Positions 49,031 through 60,733 of a stretch of 64,000 bases of DNA are shown here, one piece after another; position 1 is the first letter of the stretch, and each line of letters opens with the position of its first letter. The DNA is taken from NCBI GenBank assembly GCA_037903355.1, contig JBAJFE010000005.1:2542001-2606000 (forward strand), written 5' to 3'. The notes under the pieces were generated by a model that saw nothing but the letters and a program-made list of their open reading frames with translations, was not told where the DNA came from and ran no database searches. Position numbers and translations under genes: made by a program. The stretch is from Trichuris trichiura (Eukaryota > Nematoda > Enoplea > Trichinellida > Trichuridae).

Positions 49031-50655
49031 ATGAACCGATTCGGCAGGATGATTCGTACTCTGCTGCCACTCGTCGCGATGTTTATCCATCAAGTTGTCT
49101 GTAGGTAACCCTTTGTTAGTTCATTAATGCATTCAGTTAATTATTAGGCTTAACTACAAAAATCTCAACATAGTATCCTTCACAACTTTCAACTGAGCCC
49201 ATGCTCATACTGCTTAGCACGTCCTCATGGTTTCATTTGTTTGTCCCAGAATCTCACTGCGCAAACAAGACTCCCGTTTGGAAAGAACGCTTAAACTATT
49301 GTTTTTTATTGTAGGAGCTACAATCACGAATTAGCATAAGTAGCGTTCAATTAAGACAGCACGACCCCGTACAATTCCGAATCCCGAATCGTCATTTTCG
49401 GGCATACGCCTACCCCTAAAGCTAAGCATGAGGACTGTAGACACTGTTGATTTAGACTTAGAATTCGTACACCAACTTTGGGCAGCAACAAAAAGCAGTC
49501 AAGTTTGGCGATTCAGCACTTTTGTCATTCGGGATTCATGAGGCACAGTTAAAAAGTGGTTAATGTATTGCTGTATTGCCAATGCCGAAAAATCTCGAAC
49601 TGGAGATGCAACAACTCAGCCTGTCGGCGTAATTTCTTATCATTTTAGGGCTTTACTTTGCAACATGAGCTTCAAGACAAAATCAACTGCGCAAGTTGCA
49701 TGCGCATGCTTGACGCCTACGCTATTAAATAATATAAGAATAGACCGCTTACCTTGGATTAAAAATACCATTGGTCATAAGTATAAGTGCTAGTCAGCGT
49801 ATGCAAATGCATACTTTTCCCGCGATGTTTCCTTCGCAGAAAACGATTGCATATCGTTGCCAAAAGGATCTTGTAAGTAAGCAAGTTTAGCCTGAAGAAA
49901 TGGAAAACCTATTTCCAAGCTGCTCACTAATGTAAAGTATCTGAAATAACTGCCACTGATGCAAATTAATTTTCGAAACTTTGTCTTTGTTTACTAATTT
50001 TGTATACGCTATTTAAACTAATATGAACGGCTGAGAAAACCATCAGATCAGTATTTTAAAGGTGAAAATGTTCATAGCTCTTAACAAAGCCATTTTTAGC
50101 CGCATGCACTAAACACTCGGAATGCATTGGCCAACAAATGTGTTACGCCGGCAATTGTGTTCCGGCGATGCCGGCAGGAGGAATGTGCATCACAGACTCA
50201 AACTGTGAAACGAAAAATGGACAAGCATGCATAAGCGGCATCTGCATGGTTCCAGCTGGTAAGTTGAAACTGTGTTTGCAACTAAGCACATATAGCTAAC
50301 ATGAGCGTAGAATATTTTAAATGTATGCTGCATACTTCACTATAGGTATTAAACTTACCAGCTGAAGCATGAAGCGGCGGGAAATTGAAGCACGGTTTAT
50401 TTTCAGTTACGACACCGGCACCTGCTACACCTCCGCCGGTCATACCTCCATTTCCAATATTTCCACCAATACCTGGATTGCAATTACAATATTGCCTTGA
50501 CAACAACCATAACTCGTGTCCGGGACAACAAATCTGTGTTTTCTTTTTATGCTTCCCCGCTCAACCCGCCGGCAAATCATGCACAAATGCCAGCGAGTGT
50601 GGTGCAGGCCAAGCTTGCAAGTTTGGCGAGTGCTGGAGGGCTGCAACGATATTTG
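49031..50655 (+). CDS. Secreted EB-like Cys-rich protein, gene 2 (2 modules plus Pro-rich linker)
   Basis: Paralogue of the gene at 44364-47357. Exons: 49031-49100 (signal peptide from MNRFGRM through LLPLVAMFIHQVV, donor T|GTAGGT, phase 1), 50100-50258 (module 1, SECIGQQMC...NGQACISGIC) and 50407-50655. The last opens with a Pro-rich linker (PAPATPPPVIPPFPIFPP) and then module 2 (SCPGQQIC...GAGQACKFGEC). All junctions are phase 1. The C-terminus is uncertain: a phase-1 acceptor at 51046-51047 would add one Gly and a TGA (51050-51052), while reading through the donor at 50656 would add about 60 residues to 50834. The short form resembles gene 1, which also ends soon after its last Cys. Confidence 0.75.
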
Positions 50656-51059
50656 GTATGGCATTTGAATTGTTTTTAAAAAATTTTGAAACAGCAAAAG
50701 TTTATGCAAATGCCTATGCGCTGTTACTTCAAAGGATGATAGGGTCGATTAAGGCAAAGACGCCTTTCGGAAAAACGTTCTCTGCTGAACGAAAAGCGAC
50801 TTTTAACATTCCCCATCTTTCCGACTTAGCGTAAAGGCGAATGTTACACTTCAAGAAAAGAAGAAAAATTATTTTTAAAAGTTACTCTCAACAAAACGGT
50901 TGCTGAGCGGCTCATATGTGACCTAGGAGCTCTCAGTTGTACTATAGGCACCCACGCAAAATGAGTTAAAGTGCACATTCAAAGCACTTAGCCGAATTAT
51001 TTTGCATGCATATTAATCGACTCGTTTTTAAAACTTGTTATTTGCAGGATGATCAAGGT

Positions 51060-52845
51060 CAAACGTTAGATTCAAACGAAAGCAGTTGCAGCGAAACAGA
51101 AGTACCTACTCGCCATAATGCGGATGCGTCATGCGGCTTATATGAAAAAAATCATACAGGTGATTAAATTACGCTAAAGGATGAATTGTTCAGGGCTGCA
51201 TACGAGTAATGAACTCATTTTTGTACAACAGCAATTCATAATTTGCGCAAGCTTGGAAAATAAGAGAAACAAACAATGAATTAAAACTTAGCGTACAAGG
51301 AAGCGAAGCAGCCGCAAAAAAGCATTTCCATAATTTCAATGACGTTTTCGAATACTGTAGCAGCAAAAAGCCCAACTTAAACAGAAGCAGGATGTTCAAT
51401 AAGTCTGCTAACGACAAATACAAATAGCTGAATACTACAGTAGGGTAAATTTTAAAAAAAAGCGAAGAGACTGTGAGGACAAATTCGAAAAGTTTGAAGA
51501 CGGGCCTTATCGCCAAATAAGGCAACGGCCTGTTTTTAGCAGCAGTACGCACGTAGATTAGTTATTCCAATGCTACGCTAACAGCACCATGCAGTAAGCA
51601 CCAACACAGTAGCAACTTTTTCTGCTTAAGCTTAATACGCTCTCTCAAAAAATCATAACACATTTTGCAGTAACGGGGAAACGTGCTAAAAGCAGAAGTT
51701 AGAGCATTTTTACATATCCGCGTTATCCTGGAATTACAATTGCAAAACGGATGAAAAATGCACCTTGATTATCAACTTGCCTACCGTAATCACCGCTTGA
51801 GGAATGTGAAGAAAATGATAGTTTCTCTTTACACATTTATCTTAAAAAGTCTTTACAAAAAAAGGTAATTGTCAAGAAAAATAAGAAAAAAAACATCAGA
51901 TTTTCAGCATGTCGAACTTAGGGGTCCGACAAGCAAAGGTAAACGCTGTTTGCACTAACTTCATGCGGTCTGCGACGACGAAGATACGAATTGGCGCTTT
52001 CACAGCCTTCTGCTAGGATTAACCCTTCAACGCGAAATCACCCGCTTGCTTAAGCGTCAATTCTTACGCGAAGAACCAACATGAAAAACTTGGTTACTAA
52101 GACCGAGTTTTAGACGGCCTGACAGCTGGGAAATTAAACAACCAAAGTTGGTGAATCTTTGTTCTATAACGCCTCAATGAAGCATAAGTTGGTCCCAGGG
52201 ACACAGAAGTTACACCGTATGAACAAGATAAAAACGTAAGCTAAGCATGTGTGCCTCATCTTTCTTGAAACAACCAAATTAAGCAAAGCGGTTAAATGAT
52301 AAAACTTACTCGAATCTAGACGGGTGGAGCATCTTGAAAACGCTGGAAAACTGAAAGAATTCATGCGCGTTTAAACCCATTGTTCTCCACTGTACAGTAG
52401 GAATTGAGACGCAGGTAAAATAAGCAAAAGACGTTTGAAAAACTGCGTAAAAAACGTCTAGTGGTTTTTTAAAATGAATTACGTACTTGATCGAGAAGTA
52501 CAAAAGCTTTGGGTCTAACGGAAATAAAATAACAACTATTTCGTCATTTAAAGGCGGCTGCTAGGGACTGCAGCACTTTCAGGGCGGAAAAGCAATTTAA
52601 CGCAATTGCACAAGGCATACAACGTCTGCACACGTTTAATTGCGGACAGTGAGTTTTGGTCGACGAAAGTAATAAGTGCGCGTAGACAATGGCGGCTTGA
52701 TGACACCGAGAGAGAACACATTGTTCTGAAAGTTAACATACCTAGAGAGATAAAAAGACAATGGCTCAGCCAGATTCCTAACAAGTGAATGGGATCATAT
52801 CAGGCAGGAGATCGCACAGTTTTAAAACGAACGTTCAGATCTTCG
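51060..52845. other. Intergenic
   Basis: Short frames only. A stretch at 51048-51160 is open in another phase (with SSCSETEVPTRH) and could be an alternative last exon of EB-like gene 2, but the phase does not match the donor at 50655. Confidence 0.35.
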
Positions 52846-52850
52846 GTATT

Positions 52851-55800
52851 TCAGCTGATGTTCTCCGCAGAAAACGTTCCTATAACCGTTGGTGTTGAAC
52901 AAGACGGCTTATCCATAGTTGGGCCGTCCTCGCTTTCCCACTCCTCTTCGGAAACTAAAATCAGCAGACTTCAAAGGTTAGACGTAAGCCAAGGGGTTGA
53001 ATAAAGACTTGCCTTCGTCGAGGGTGACTCCGCGGCGCGACTCAATTTTGGCAACCATAGCAGCGAGATCGGTAAATGACTGAGCCGACGTGAAAGCCAA
53101 TCCCTACAAAACGTAACGAAACAGAATTAAAGGCTCTTGCGGAGATAATATTCGCACCCAAGGACGCTTCTTTTGCTGAGGGCGCAATATAGAAACGCCG
53201 CTTGACCTTCCGGCAAAAAACGCGGCGTATTCATCATTTACTATCAACTCTTCCAGCACCGACTTGCCGTGTGCATAACCAATTTCCTAAAAACGCGGAA
53301 CAATCAGTAATAGGAGCATTTAATGAAACCTGCGCATCTTGAAGCAGACTGTACAAATTTTCAAATAAAAGCTTCAGCCGCGTTTTTTTCGAATGTACTT
53401 GAATTTAAAAATGGTGAATCGTGCCTTAAGGTGCCTACAATTTCCTCAATTTAAAAGCAATGAAGGTTATTATTTCCAAATTTGAAATAAGCAACAGCCG
53501 CGCATCCTACACTTAAGCTAATGAAAAAAAAATGCGAACTTACAAAAGTTAAAGCCACACCTCATCCTTAAGTAATCTTGAAAACGTTAAAATAAATTTG
53601 AAATGGTGAAAAAAGAGATACAGTAATAGAGCAATGATGAGCAAGTTCATTTGAAAGTTAAAGAGGAATTCAAGTTTTGCTTACGCTAATTTCGTCGAAA
53701 CGCTTGAAATCGAGCGTCTGAAATCGGTCAATCGGAGGGCGAAGATAACGGCAGTAGGGAGCTTTCTTAACCTCCTCCAATTGTCTAACGCAACTCACGT
53801 ACGCCAGTCGCGACTGGATTTCGGCCATATTCATTACCTATTGCGCAACAGCATCAATTAATATATAATTCGGTTGTTTATAAGATTACCCGAAACTGTT
53901 TGGCCCACGGGTTGATCTTATTCCACAACACCCACCATCCGGAGAGCGTATCGCCATAGTTTGCAAAATTCGTCTCCTCTACAGCACCCACGTCAACAGC
54001 AATAACCGTACGAACACCAAGGCTCCGCATCACGTCCGCTAAAGTAAACAAGTGCCCATTGAAATTGCTTAAAATTTAAGAATAGCATGCGAGGGTGAAA
54101 AGAAGCCTTTTTCCTTGCTAAGCATGCGAACCGCTTTGCTGATACGAGCTACTTCCAGCGAATGAATGAACCTGCGTAACTGCGCCTACGCTTAAAAAGG
54201 TCCTAAGACTTAAGCGCAACAAATTGGAAGTTTTTTTAAACTTCATCTGTTTTCAAACAAGTACGCTCTATTTTAGAAAAAATAGGTAGCATTTTTCGCA
54301 TCCCCAGCGATAGACCTTAGCCACAGAAGAAGAAAAGTGAACAGCTTTTCGGCTGACGAGGAAAAGTGAAGTGCAAATGGGGTTCACGCAGCCGGCGAAA
54401 GACAGCCAACACCTTGGAACCGTTTACGCAATAAGCAAGCTGCCAACAAGCAAAAGGTGATCATCGCAAAGTAAAAAAAGAAATATCGACAGAGAAATAG
54501 GCCACTTGCGAAGCGAACTTGAGCATCATACAAAAGCCGCAATTCACTTACCCAACACCGAGGCTCACGTAAACCTGCTTATATACTGAATCTGCTTTGT
54601 ACAGCTGTTCAACTTGAAGGGAGTCAACTTTGTTGCTTAGTCACTTTCAAAGTTGCTGCGAAAAATTATTGAAAAGAAAAAGACGGACGTGTCAGGAGTT
54701 AGGCGGTCACCTAACATAGCAGCGTTGTTAGGGCGCAGTGAAATGAAATTGAAAAATTTTTTTCAGCCATTGTTGACCCTTTACCTGGTAAATTATTTAC
54801 ATAGCCACCGTCTAGAAGCAAGTGGCCGTCCAATTCATCGCATACGGGAGGCGCGAAGCCAGCTAGCGTCATACTAGCTCTACAGTAACGCCAAAGCGTG
54901 CCTGACAAAGCAAAGCAAGCAGTAAATAACTAGCATCTAACCTGGTAAATTATTCATATAACAACCGTCGACCAGGTAATGCCCATCAACGGGATCACAT
55001 AGCGGTGGCGACAGTCCGATATAAGACATACTGGCGCGACAGTAACGCCACAGCTTGCCTACACATTGAATAATTAATTCGTTTAGCAATAAACGTATGT
55101 TCAATTCATTTTTTTAAAACTATATTCAAGGTGCATACCGCTGCGATGTACGCGCATTTCTGACGAGGTAATGTCGGTGGTAATGTTGAAATAGGGAATC
55201 CAAAGATCTTCAATTTGAATACCGTCAAACACGCTTTCCAATAAGCGATTCAGAGAGCTGCCTAAACGCGCAAGCTAAGACAATCAACTTCGCAAGAAAT
55301 ACGACGAATCAATTACCAGTGAACATCGCTGAGTGAGGATAAGTCAAGTCGAAAATTCGGGCCCAAAACGAAGATGCTTTCTATCATAGAGAATTGCCGG
55401 TGCGTATAGGCATAAAGGAAAAGTTTAAAGGTGACTAACTTGAAATGATTCTTTGGCCTTTATGGCCAAATTTGAAAATTCGTTATTCATGCAATACAGT
55501 CCTCCAACAAAGGCGCCTATGCTGACACCGCCAACAATATCGATTGGTATGCCAAGCTCTTTTATTGCTTTAATAACTCCTACGTGGGCAGCTCCTCTAA
55601 AAAAAACAATCATCCTTTATGCTCTCAACCGAAAGCATTTTGGCCAAAGAGTACCGAGCGCCTCCACCACCAAGAATGAGTCCAATAGAGGTCGATGTTA
55701 GTGATCTCGCAAGCCGCGATATGTCGGAATGACATTTCTGCGGCCTTTCCGCTATGCGACTTATTAAATGGAGCTGACAGGTAAAAAAAAGCAATGTTAT

Positions 55801-58800
55801 GCGATTGTATAGAAGAGGAAAAGTTGGCTAACCAATTTTTGCGGATCCCGTTGGCGGAACAAATACTTTCTGAACCGTACGTGATAATGAGAGGATACCC
55901 ACCCGCGTAGGTCCAGCCATTCAGCCGTGTGCTTTGGATTTTTTATAGTATCCTCCCAAAGAAGGATAAGCTCCTTCTGGGCACGCACGGCTAATTTTTC
56001 CAACTGTTGCTCGATCTGAACTTCACCGCATTAAGAAAAGCTCAGGAAAAAGTACAGGCAGCATTGAAACTTACAGACCCGACCACAGGTTCACTTTCTC
56101 CATTGGCAACTATTAGAATACAATCTGCCCTGCGGATGCACACTGAAGTCCATCTGTTCAATTCAAGGTCGCATAGATAAAGCACAATTGAATAGGAGTC
56201 CTCTAGGCGACTGAGCCAATTGACCAATTGATATTCGTTAGCCCTACGACGCAAACTTGGCGTACAACTATTTGCGTAAAGGCGTAGACAACAAACTACC
56301 TGTCTAAAGCGTTAGGCCCAATTTCCTCCAACAACATGTTGGAGGAAATTACATGCGTCGATTTTATGGAATTCAAAGAGTGCCAAAGCTCTACCGTAAA
56401 GCCTGTTAAAGGGACTTCGTCGCTAACGGCTATAACGGCAATGGTGTTCAAATTCGCAACGTGGGCGAACGGCTCTCGGTGAACTAAAAGCAATTAAATG
56501 CAACCAGGATGACAACAAGTACAACAGAGCCTTCCTTAGCCGGATCTGTTAAGAAAGTCAAAACAACTTTGAAGCGGTAAAAAGCGAAAAAATCGCCTCT
56601 ATTTTTCGAATATTACTCGGCGACCTTTGCCGAAGGCGTCTGCTTGCTTTAAGCCACTTTTCTTATGCTAAACGCTTTCCCGATTGTTGCCAATTCGCCG
56701 CATACATTCGAATTTAAATTGCATTGTTGGTCATTGGTCAGCTTGACGTTCTTGTAGTCACCGCAGTATTTGTTACTCCTTATTTCTTTATTTTTCAAAG
56801 GAAATTAAAGTTGCCCGAGCGTGCGGATAAGCTTTGTTCGGACGATGAAAATAATGGAGGGCCAAATGATGCGCAGGTAGCGTTAGAACTATTTGAATTT
56901 TGGGGGCTTTCTAACGGATCTATACGGTTCCGTCATCACATTTACGATAGGTCAATTCAAAAAGCGCTTATTCAAGCGGCCGCGGCTGAGCAAAAACAAT
57001 GTTGAATTTGATTTTCTAACCGCCCCACTGTCATACTGTAACTTTGTCTGCCTTTTTATTTTGCCTTTCCCTAAGCCTAAGTCTTAATAATATAAGAGGC
57101 ATATTTTCATTTAAACTTACGTAATGGCAAAACAGCGTTGGTGATATACCTGCAGGAAAAAAGTTTTCAAAACTTCGTAACTTTCCCGTTTCAGATACGC
57201 TAATTCTTTCTCATTCCCTCGCTAACCCGCTTATTAAAGGTTCGACATTTTGGTCAGCACGTGAAGATCTGTTATATTTTGAATAATGTAAAAAAAGCCT
57301 CGTATGAGCACGCATCCAACTGACGAAAATGAAGACGTCGAAGTAGCATGCGATCATCGAACTGCCGCATGCTTGTTAGAAACTTGAACGGAAAGAAAAT
57401 AGAGTAAAAAGATAAAAAAAAAGAAAACGACTCTCAGTGCGTACGACTCGCTTTACAGCTGTTTCAAAGGCAAAAGAGACTCAGCCCATTGTCCTAAACG
57501 CGAACGGTTGTAAGCTTAAAGCAAGAAAAAAAAATTAGCTCGAAAAGAGAAAGCCCTAACATTCGAACGTTTTGGATAATTGATCTTCAGGTACCTCTAT
57601 TAAACGCGCTGGTGGATACTGTATGTAAAATTAAAATCAAGTTCATTTAGACTACGGAAGGCCTATTTTTCTTTTTTTCTTCTTCTTTTTTCGTCGCTAA
57701 CGGGTGCGTTATTCACAGTGAAGATTTTGCGGTTTAGCAACCCGTTGCTAAACCGCAAAATCTTCACCGTAAGGAAGGCCTAAACTAAAGTAGCCGCTGC
57801 TTTTAAGCTTAGTTATATGCCGCATATGGTTACTCGGACCAACTAGGTTTCATTTTAAGCTATTTGCGCTTACTTGAACTAAAAGAACTTGATTTCAGTT
57901 CCACCTACGGTACCCAACCATACGTCTAATGGAAAAGGCTCTGGTCTTCTACTCTGCTATTGGTGGTACAGTTTTACCTGCTGAAATTGTTGACTCGCTC
58001 TGTTCGCCAATGCAATGTCCAAGTAAATGAATAATATGCGACAGAACTTGAGGATACACGCTTTTGACTAGTTGCAGCAAGCCGGCCTGCAGCTTGCACA
58101 GCTCGGTATCCCTAAACCATTTCGCTAAGTAAGGAAAAGACATTTTTGCTTCGTTACCTTATGGCAATAACGGACGTGGAACGAGGCTGCACAGCCATAA
58201 CTTCAACCTGAGATTTTGAAAATATCATAATAAAATGCGTAGTGCCTTTGGGGAAGAATAAGCTCTCACCAAGCTAACAATATCCCCTCTACCGTACTCG
58301 TGAAGTACCGTTTTTGTGCTTGGTTCTTTGGTGAACACGGAACGTAGACGACCGCTTATTACCACGTAGAAACTATCGGCAACTTCTCCTTGCCTGCTCG
58401 ATAAGCAGAAGCGTAAAAGCGCAAATGCGATGGAAAGACTCACCGATAAAGGGCTTTGCCGGATTCGCAAATTTCCCAATCCAAAGCGAGATCTGCCTCG
58501 CGGACAAAACTGGAAAAGCGCTGCAGCGTAACAACGGCAACGTTCAAAGCGATCCAAGGGTGCATTTCGATTAACCTCAAAGCGAACCAACAATAACGTA
58601 CGCGACGCAGCGATGCCGGAGACTAACTTGCGCAAATTGTCCGCATTGATGATTGCAACGATGGATTGCTGCTTGGTGCGAACTGTGTAAAAGGAGGGTT
58701 CGTTGGTAAGCGCCGAAAGTCCGCCGACCAATTCGTCAGGCATTACAAGCTCAACGCGAGCCTTAAAAATGGCGCGTACACGAATTTTACAAAACGACGA

Positions 58801-60733
58801 AACGCGTCTTGGCATACCGCCATTCCGGACTCGTCAATGCTGCTTTTCAAAACTTCCAACGAACCTGAGTGGAGAAACAGCAAGTCGCAACTCTGAAAAA
58901 AAAACGTACGACAAATAGCAACACTGTAGAGCAGCGTAAAAAGCATACCATCGAACCTTCTTGGATAATCAGATGGTTAGGGGGATAGGATTTCAAAGTG
59001 ATCATATCATTTAGCGCGTTTTCGTCCTAACAAAGGGACTGGTGAAAGCTGCGCATTAATTAGGTTACAGTAATGTCACATGAAGTTCAATGATTTCCGC
59101 TAGTCTTGCCGTTACGGTTTTACGCAGCTTTGCGGAAAAAATTCCCGCTTTAGCTTCTCGCTCATCTTGCAGATGAAAAAAAGCAGAGCCAACGGGCAGA
59201 CTGGTCTAAACAAAGCTTAAATATGCTCTTTATTTTAAAAAAAACTTGCTAAGTTTTCTATACCGATATCTGCTCCACTGTAGAATCTTCAGGAGAAAAG
59301 TCCGACGGAGAAAGAGCTAAACAAAACGCGTTGACCATATGGAAATAGACGCTGCGGTGTTTAGACAACTTACACAAAAGGCTAGACGATTTCGCTTTGC
59401 CATTTAGAGAGATCGACGGACTGAAACTTAGAGAAGATTGGCAATTCAACTTGCCCGGCTGTAAACAGTTTGCTAAGCCAACGCGTCGCCCGCCGCCAGC
59501 TACTCACAGGCCTCATAAGCTCGGTGGTAAAACCAAAATAATTGTGAAGTGCCGGCAAGGACACTCGTTGGAATCGAAGCAAAATCATTTGAATTGTGCG
59601 AACCCACGACTTGGGATACTTATTGAAAATGGCGCTAAATACTGTCGATCTGAGCCTATAAATAGGGGGGAATTTAAAATTAACCCCAACTGTTAAATAG
59701 AGCATAGTTTGTACTCGAGCACGACGGAATCAACCACAGCTTTGGCGGATACGTTTTTCAATGATCTCTTACGATTCTGCAAGAAACGATCAACCGTTGA
59801 ATGGAAGCAAAGATCGCACCTTAATCATATCCAGCAGCGTCAATGAACTGTATAAGGGCTCACCGGGTTCAATTTTTTTAACTTCAAATTCCACCTTACC
59901 AGCCTGGAAAAAGAAAAGTTTTAACGACATACGCGCATCGAGTCGGGATACCTTAATGAAAAGAGCCAAGCAGCCGCTCTGCACCATATATATGCAATCG
60001 CCAATTTTGCCGTCTTGAAATATGTACTGGCCGGTGGAGAAGTACTTGGTTTCAATGTGGCGGCATACATCGAGGAAAAAAGGCAATTCAAAATGGCCAA
60101 AAAGTCTGCGATTTCAAAAAATTAATTGACTTTGAAAATTTGCGCGACCTCCCGTTTGCCTTATGGTTTGAAGCATCTTTAAAATAACGGCCGACGCTTC
60201 GTCAATATTCGACGCAACGTCCGCTTCGACAAACTGGTCCGGAGGACGACGAGGCGGACGAATTGCAATGGTATCCTTATGCTGCCTGAACAACCTGCAC
60301 GTCCAATATTCAAAAATTCAAATACTACAGAAACCGGCGAATTTAACCTTGAAGCAAAGCGCAACACCCGTTCTCGCTTTCTCAACTTTTGCCACTGGCG
60401 CTTGTCTTCCAAGGTAACAGCGGACTTTACCTGCGAAAATTTGAGCACTTAAACCAACAAAAAGGACGAATGGACTAAGGGACCAACCTTGCCGATGAAT
60501 TTGCGCCCGTAATACATCATACGATCTCGCTTCCTGAACCGGTATCTCGATGGGACCGGGTTTAAAGGAGTTATTTGCCGCTGACCGTACGGAGAACCTA
60601 AACAAGGCTTCAGCGTCAAAAACAAAAGCCAAAGAAGGAAGAAACGGATCTTACTCGAAGATAAGAAACGATACCAGTAAAGCAATGAGGAAACTACAAC
60701 ACATCCTGCGGCAACGGACAACGCAAGCACGTT
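52851..60733 (-). CDS. PNPLA6: Neuropathy target esterase / Swiss cheese orthologue (patatin phospholipase with three CNB-like domains)
   Basis: An ER-anchored lysophospholipase and phospholipase B. Exons: 60655-60733, 60488-60597, 60348-60430, 60160-60285, 59952-60105, 59820-59903, 59715-59776, 59508-59655, 59374-59458, 59264-59316, 59080-59205, 58949-59026, 58818-58892, 58576-58761, 58444-58520, 58270-58393, 58158-58207, 57978-58111, 56300-56483, 56075-56243, 55833-56015, 55655-55773, 55440-55596, 55317-55380, 55139-55261, 54942-55058 or 54785-54901, 53890-54038, 53685-53837, 53197-53286, 53013-53103, 52851-52954. With one alternative exon this is 3537 nt, in frame throughout (1178 aa). Order: membrane segment, YRFRKRD, CNB-like domains near residues 133-280, 370-480 and 483-610, patatin 800-1080 (GGGGAR about 829, GVSIG with Ser855, DGG with Asp975), acidic tail. 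The ATG exon was not found. Two introns need GC donors (60159 and 53012). Confidence 0.95.
54785..54901 (-). CDS. NTE alternative catalytic exon B (canonical DGG)
   Basis: 117 nt, phase 1 at both ends, between TGTCAG and GTAAAG splice signals. It encodes the block with [17 protein letters not shown] and [12 protein letters not shown], which contains the dyad Asp (D975 in my numbering) in the DGG motif that pairs with Ser855. It is closer to the family consensus than exon A, so it is probably the ancestral copy and the one making an active esterase. Confidence 0.9.
54942..55058 (-). CDS. NTE alternative catalytic exon A (DGC variant)
   Basis: 117 nt, phase 1 at both ends, between GTGTAG and GTTAGA signals. 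It lies upstream of exon B in transcript order, 40 nt away. It encodes [17 protein letters not shown] and [12 protein letters not shown]. It keeps the Asp but has Cys in place of the second Gly of DGG. There are no stops or frameshifts, and every codon position aligns with exon B. It is either an alternative to exon B or, if included together, an in-frame insertion of 39 residues. Confidence 0.88.
56321..56349. repeat. Perfect 13-bp hairpin inside an NTE exon
   Basis: ATTTCCTCCAACA (56321-56333), a 3-nt loop, then its exact inverse (56337-56349). It lies in coding exon 56300-56483, where it encodes part of [10 protein letters not shown]. Confidence 0.85.
56484..57977 (-). other. Longest intron of the NTE gene
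   Basis: This 1.5-kb intron contrasts with the 40-100-nt introns around it. It contains the palindrome at 57718-57767. An unrelated plus-strand open frame at 56724-57005 has no recognised family. Confidence 0.7.
57718..57767. repeat. Perfect 24-bp palindrome with 2-nt loop
   Basis: Arms 57718-57741 and 57744-57767 are exact inverses around CC; each arm contains GATTTTGCGGTTTAGCAAC or its inverse. A direct repeat, GGAAGGCCTA, flanks the region at about 57656-57665 and 57773-57782, as if a ~110-bp piece had been inserted with a 10-bp target duplication. Confidence 0.9.

Noticed and set aside
49826..49873. Small extra exon of EB-like gene 2 after TTCGCAG
   Set aside because: It has good splice borders, but it puts a stop in frame with the phase-1 donor at 49100; skipping it gives a clean join.
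58225..58815. 196-codon frame as one exon of the NTE gene
   Set aside because: Family alignment shows it reads through introns at 58521-58575 and 58394-58443; the joined exons match much better.
60318..60632. 104-codon minus-strand frame
   Set aside because: It is the wrong frame across two NTE exons and their intron; the [16 protein letters not shown] frame is the conserved one.
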